Positions 61,487 to 64,000 of a stretch of 64,000 nt of DNA are shown here, one piece after another. The notes under the pieces were generated by a model, which saw nothing but the letters and a program-made list of their open reading frames with translations, was not told the origin of the DNA and searched no databases. Position numbers and translations under genes: made by a program. Source of the DNA: Paragordius varius (Eukaryota; Nematomorpha); the NCBI GenBank assembly GCA_964247055.1, contig OZ176057.1, positions 4,092,001 through 4,156,000 on the forward strand. Reading direction: 5' to 3'. How positions within the stretch are numbered: the stretch's first letter is position 1; each line of letters begins with the position of its first letter.

Positions 61487-61851
61487 CAAGACATTGGTAA
61501 CAAATAAATTTATTATATTAACATATAGATAGATGTGTTAATTTTCATATCAAAAGGAAAATAAACAGTATAAATATAATTATGCGTTGCAAATTAAATT
61601 ATATCAATGCGTAAAAAAAGATAAAAATACATATATATGGTAAACTTATTGCATGATAGTATGACTAGAGTAGACTGTGGCGAATTTAATCGCCAAAATG
61701 TAACCTTTTTTTATCTAATAAAAAGAAAAGAAATAAATTTTTCATTGCATAATTAAATTATTAATGGGATATTTGTTTTGTAATTTTTTTATTAATTTAT
61801 TCATATTATATCAATATTTGATACAGCACATGTCAATTCATTCTCCAATTT

Positions 61852-63235
61852 TCAAAGAGATTTTGTGTATTTCATTTTAGAAAAAAAACTTCCACATAGA
61901 TAAGTGGACCCAAAAGCACAAATTAATCTTTGTGTAAAAATTTTTAAATTAGGAAATTTATTAAACGTTATATATTCTTTATAAAATTCAATTTTATTTG
62001 TTTGCCCAAATAATAATTTTAATTCATTATTGGATTGCAAATCTAGTAATTCCATTTGTAAATTAATAGGAGCGTTGATAGCTTCAACGTAGAACCAACA
62101 AAATAATTCAAATATTTTTCATATTTTGTCATATCCCCGTATCGATTATTAAAAGCTTTTGATAATATGTTAATTCGATCTGCATATTTTAAAAAATAGT
62201 TAGTTTTACCAGCTTTAAATCTATTCTTTGGAAAATGTTTAGCATTATTTATTTTTAAATGGCATTCAAATAACGTTAATTTTTTACAAAACGCTTTAAT
62301 ATGGTTATTCGCATCAACAATTAAATTATCTTGCTTTTGCAAGGATTTATTTAATTTTAGTTTTTCGGTAATATCTACGGAAAAACATAAATCTGACAAC
62401 CAATCTTCATTGGTTAATTCATTTACCAAATAATTATTTAATAAAAAATAAAAGCTTTTTAGACATTTCCCTCGACTAAGCCACCTTACATTTGAAAAAA
62501 TAAGATCTCCATATTCTGAACGAATTTTTTTTAATAACTCCATAAACTGCCTATGCTTCACTTTAATAACAACGGTCATAACATTGTCCATTGTCAGGGC
62601 ATGTGCGCATAGATTTTCATGAATCATGCAATGCATTATATATATATGGTCAATATTAATACCATCGGATTCCATCTTATTTAACAATAATTTCACGGTT
62701 CCCTTGTCCCATCATAGTTGGGGCACCATCTGTTGTCAAACAAGATAGCGCCCTCAATTTATTGTCCTTAATACATTTTAAAACTGCATGAAACATATCA
62801 TCTCCCTTAGTTGTATTTTTCATTGGAAGTAAGCCTAACATATCTTCTGTTATATTAAAAAATTCATCTATCCCTCGAATAAAGACTACCCATTGTGATA
62901 TGTTGCTTATATCTATGCTTTCATCAAATGACAAGGAAAACGCCACTAAATTTTGAAATCTTTTTTTAGGGAAAGTTGAATATCTTCTGCGATGTCTGCA
63001 ATTCGTCGACACATAGTATTGCGCGAAAGACTTATACTGGATATTAATTCAACTTTATTAGAAAACACATTTTATAATTTCCAGTACGCATTCCTTTACA
63101 AACTCACCATCAGAATAAGGCTTCATTTTTTTGGCGAGTAAATTGGCAACAATATAATTTGCCTTTACTATCGGAAAGGTTGCGTGAATTAATTCCCAAT
63201 CGGGATTGTATTTTCTTTAGATTTATGCATATTGA
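61852..63235 (-). pseudogene. hAT transposase (GTF2IRD2/ZBED5-like), broken
   Basis: Transposase on the minus strand. From its upstream side (about 63235): ANLLAKKMKPYSDGEFVKEC, then ISLSRNTMCRRIADIAEDI in another frame; VAFSLSFDESIDISNISQWV with the first catalytic Asp; LTTDGAPTMMGQ (62677-63012); then in the next frame IMHCMIHENLCAHALTMDN, VRWLSRGKCLKSFYFLL and HFPKNRFK (62043-62696); and a C-terminal piece with FGSTYLCGSFFSKMKYTKS (61852-62055), the hAT dimerisation end. At least three frame breaks are visible, and the N-terminal BED zinc finger was not found. Domain order matches the GTF2IRD2-type hAT transposases. Confidence 0.88.
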
Positions 63236-63535
63236 AAGCTAAATAAATTAGTTTAAATAACTATTTTTTTCAAGTAATTTAATGTTTCAATGGACCCAAA
63301 TATAATTCACAGTATTGGTATAAAAAATAAATTATTTTAAATACCTATTTTTTGCAACAATGTTTCAATTAACCCAAATTATAATTCCCAGTATTGGTAT
63401 GAAAGTTAAATAAATTATTTATACCTATTTTTTGCAAGTATTTCAATGTTTTAATGTACTCAAATTATAATTCCCAGTATTGGTAAGAAAGCTAAATAAA
63501 TTATTTTAATTACCTATTTTTTGCAAGTAATTTAA
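63235..63535. repeat. Tandem repeat inside the hAT element
   Basis: About 3.5 copies of a unit of roughly 80-85 bp; landmarks AATTCCCAGTATTGGTA, AAATAAATTA and ACCTATTTTTTGCAAGTA recur three to four times. It lies between the transposase and the right terminus. Such subterminal repeats are common in hAT elements as transposase-binding or expansion-prone DNA. Confidence 0.8.
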
Positions 63536-63822
63536 TGTGAAAGTTATCATCTTGAAGTTGGAAATAACATGCAGGAAAAAATGTGTTTTATAAATGATTA
63601 AATGAATGCGATGATAGATATTCATAATAAGGAATTTTATAAAGTTTCTGAAATTAATTTAAATGTAGAAATAAAAATGCATAATTTACATATAAAAAAT
63701 TAAAAAAATTAGAAATAATTTTTTTTAAAATTTTTTTTTCAAAATTTTCAAAGAGCCACTCAATATTTTCAATGACCCACTAGTGGCTCGCGAGTACCCT
63801 GTTGGACACCCCTAATTTATCT

Positions 63823-64000
63823 ATTATTTCTTATGGTGAATTTATGAACATAGTTAAAATATGAAACACACGATAACCACTGATTAATTATAAATGTCGC
63901 ATTTAAAGAACAAAAACAAATAAAGTGAAAAATAAATATTTTTATAAAATTTTTTTAAAAACTTCCAAATGAAATGCGCTATTTTTGATAAAAATGGAAA
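63823..64000. other. AT-rich DNA to window end
   Basis: Nothing recognised. Confidence 0.5.

Larger units (their letters stand above)
61391..63814 (-). mobile_element. Full-length hAT transposon with 8-bp target duplication
   Basis: The left end CAGGGGTGTCCAACACAAAT is mirrored by the right end GTTGGACACCCCTA, and AAGAGCCACCTTTTCG at the left pairs with the GAGCCACT/AGTGGCTCG zone at the right. ATTTATCT stands on both sides (61383-61390 and 63815-63822), a perfect 8-bp duplication. The element is 2,424 bp with a minus-strand transposase. The perfect duplication argues for an insertion younger than that at 15922. Confidence 0.92.

Overview
The window is AT-rich eukaryotic nuclear DNA from an animal, most likely an arthropod or close relative. 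It carries a spliced HCN/Ih cyclic-nucleotide-gated channel gene whose pore and C-linker read like the arthropod Ih subtype (for example [13 protein letters not shown] after the selectivity filter). The rest is gene-poor and full of small DNA transposons. Everything here was read by eye, with no alignment or database search.

Layout. 1-8 kb: intergenic DNA with one arm of a long-palindrome (foldback) element, several MITEs, a possible terminal exon and decayed coding-like DNA. 8.0-29.9 kb: the HCN channel gene on + (exon 1a at 8029, alternative first exon 1b at 13871, common exons 2-8 at 24221-29948). Its 15-kb first intron holds a decayed hAT transposon and many MITEs, and small MITEs sit in introns 3, 5 and 7. 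The exon sum is exactly 1,261 codons plus stop (isoform a) or 995 plus stop (isoform b), with all splice phases consistent. 30.4-31.7 kb: second copy of the foldback element. 31.75-32.6 kb: the 3' end of a coiled-coil gene on -. 35.4-51.0 kb: a nested composite, described below. 52.5-61.0 kb: a six-exon + strand gene for a 1,635-residue Asn-rich protein that I do not recognise. 61.4-63.8 kb: a full-length hAT transposon with 8-bp target duplications and a broken transposase.

The most striking object is at 35.4-51.0 kb. A palindromic TIR element (35416-51018, arms about 610-640 bp) has a 13.4-kb non-autonomous Helitron (35727-49157) in its left arm. The Helitron has a 5' TC terminus and a 3' hairpin followed by CTAG, and sits exactly between A and T. 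The uninterrupted right arm of the palindrome preserves the empty site base for base. Almost the whole Helitron is a higher-order tandem array of about 26 monomers in ten units. Each unit begins with a copy of the Helitron's own 5' terminus, and there is only one 3' terminus at the end.

How the parts relate: the only genes with an inferable role are the HCN channel (a plasma-membrane pacemaker cation channel) and the transposases. The other two genes are called from open frames and matching splice phases. No bacterial-style operon, tRNA, rRNA or CRISPR array was seen.
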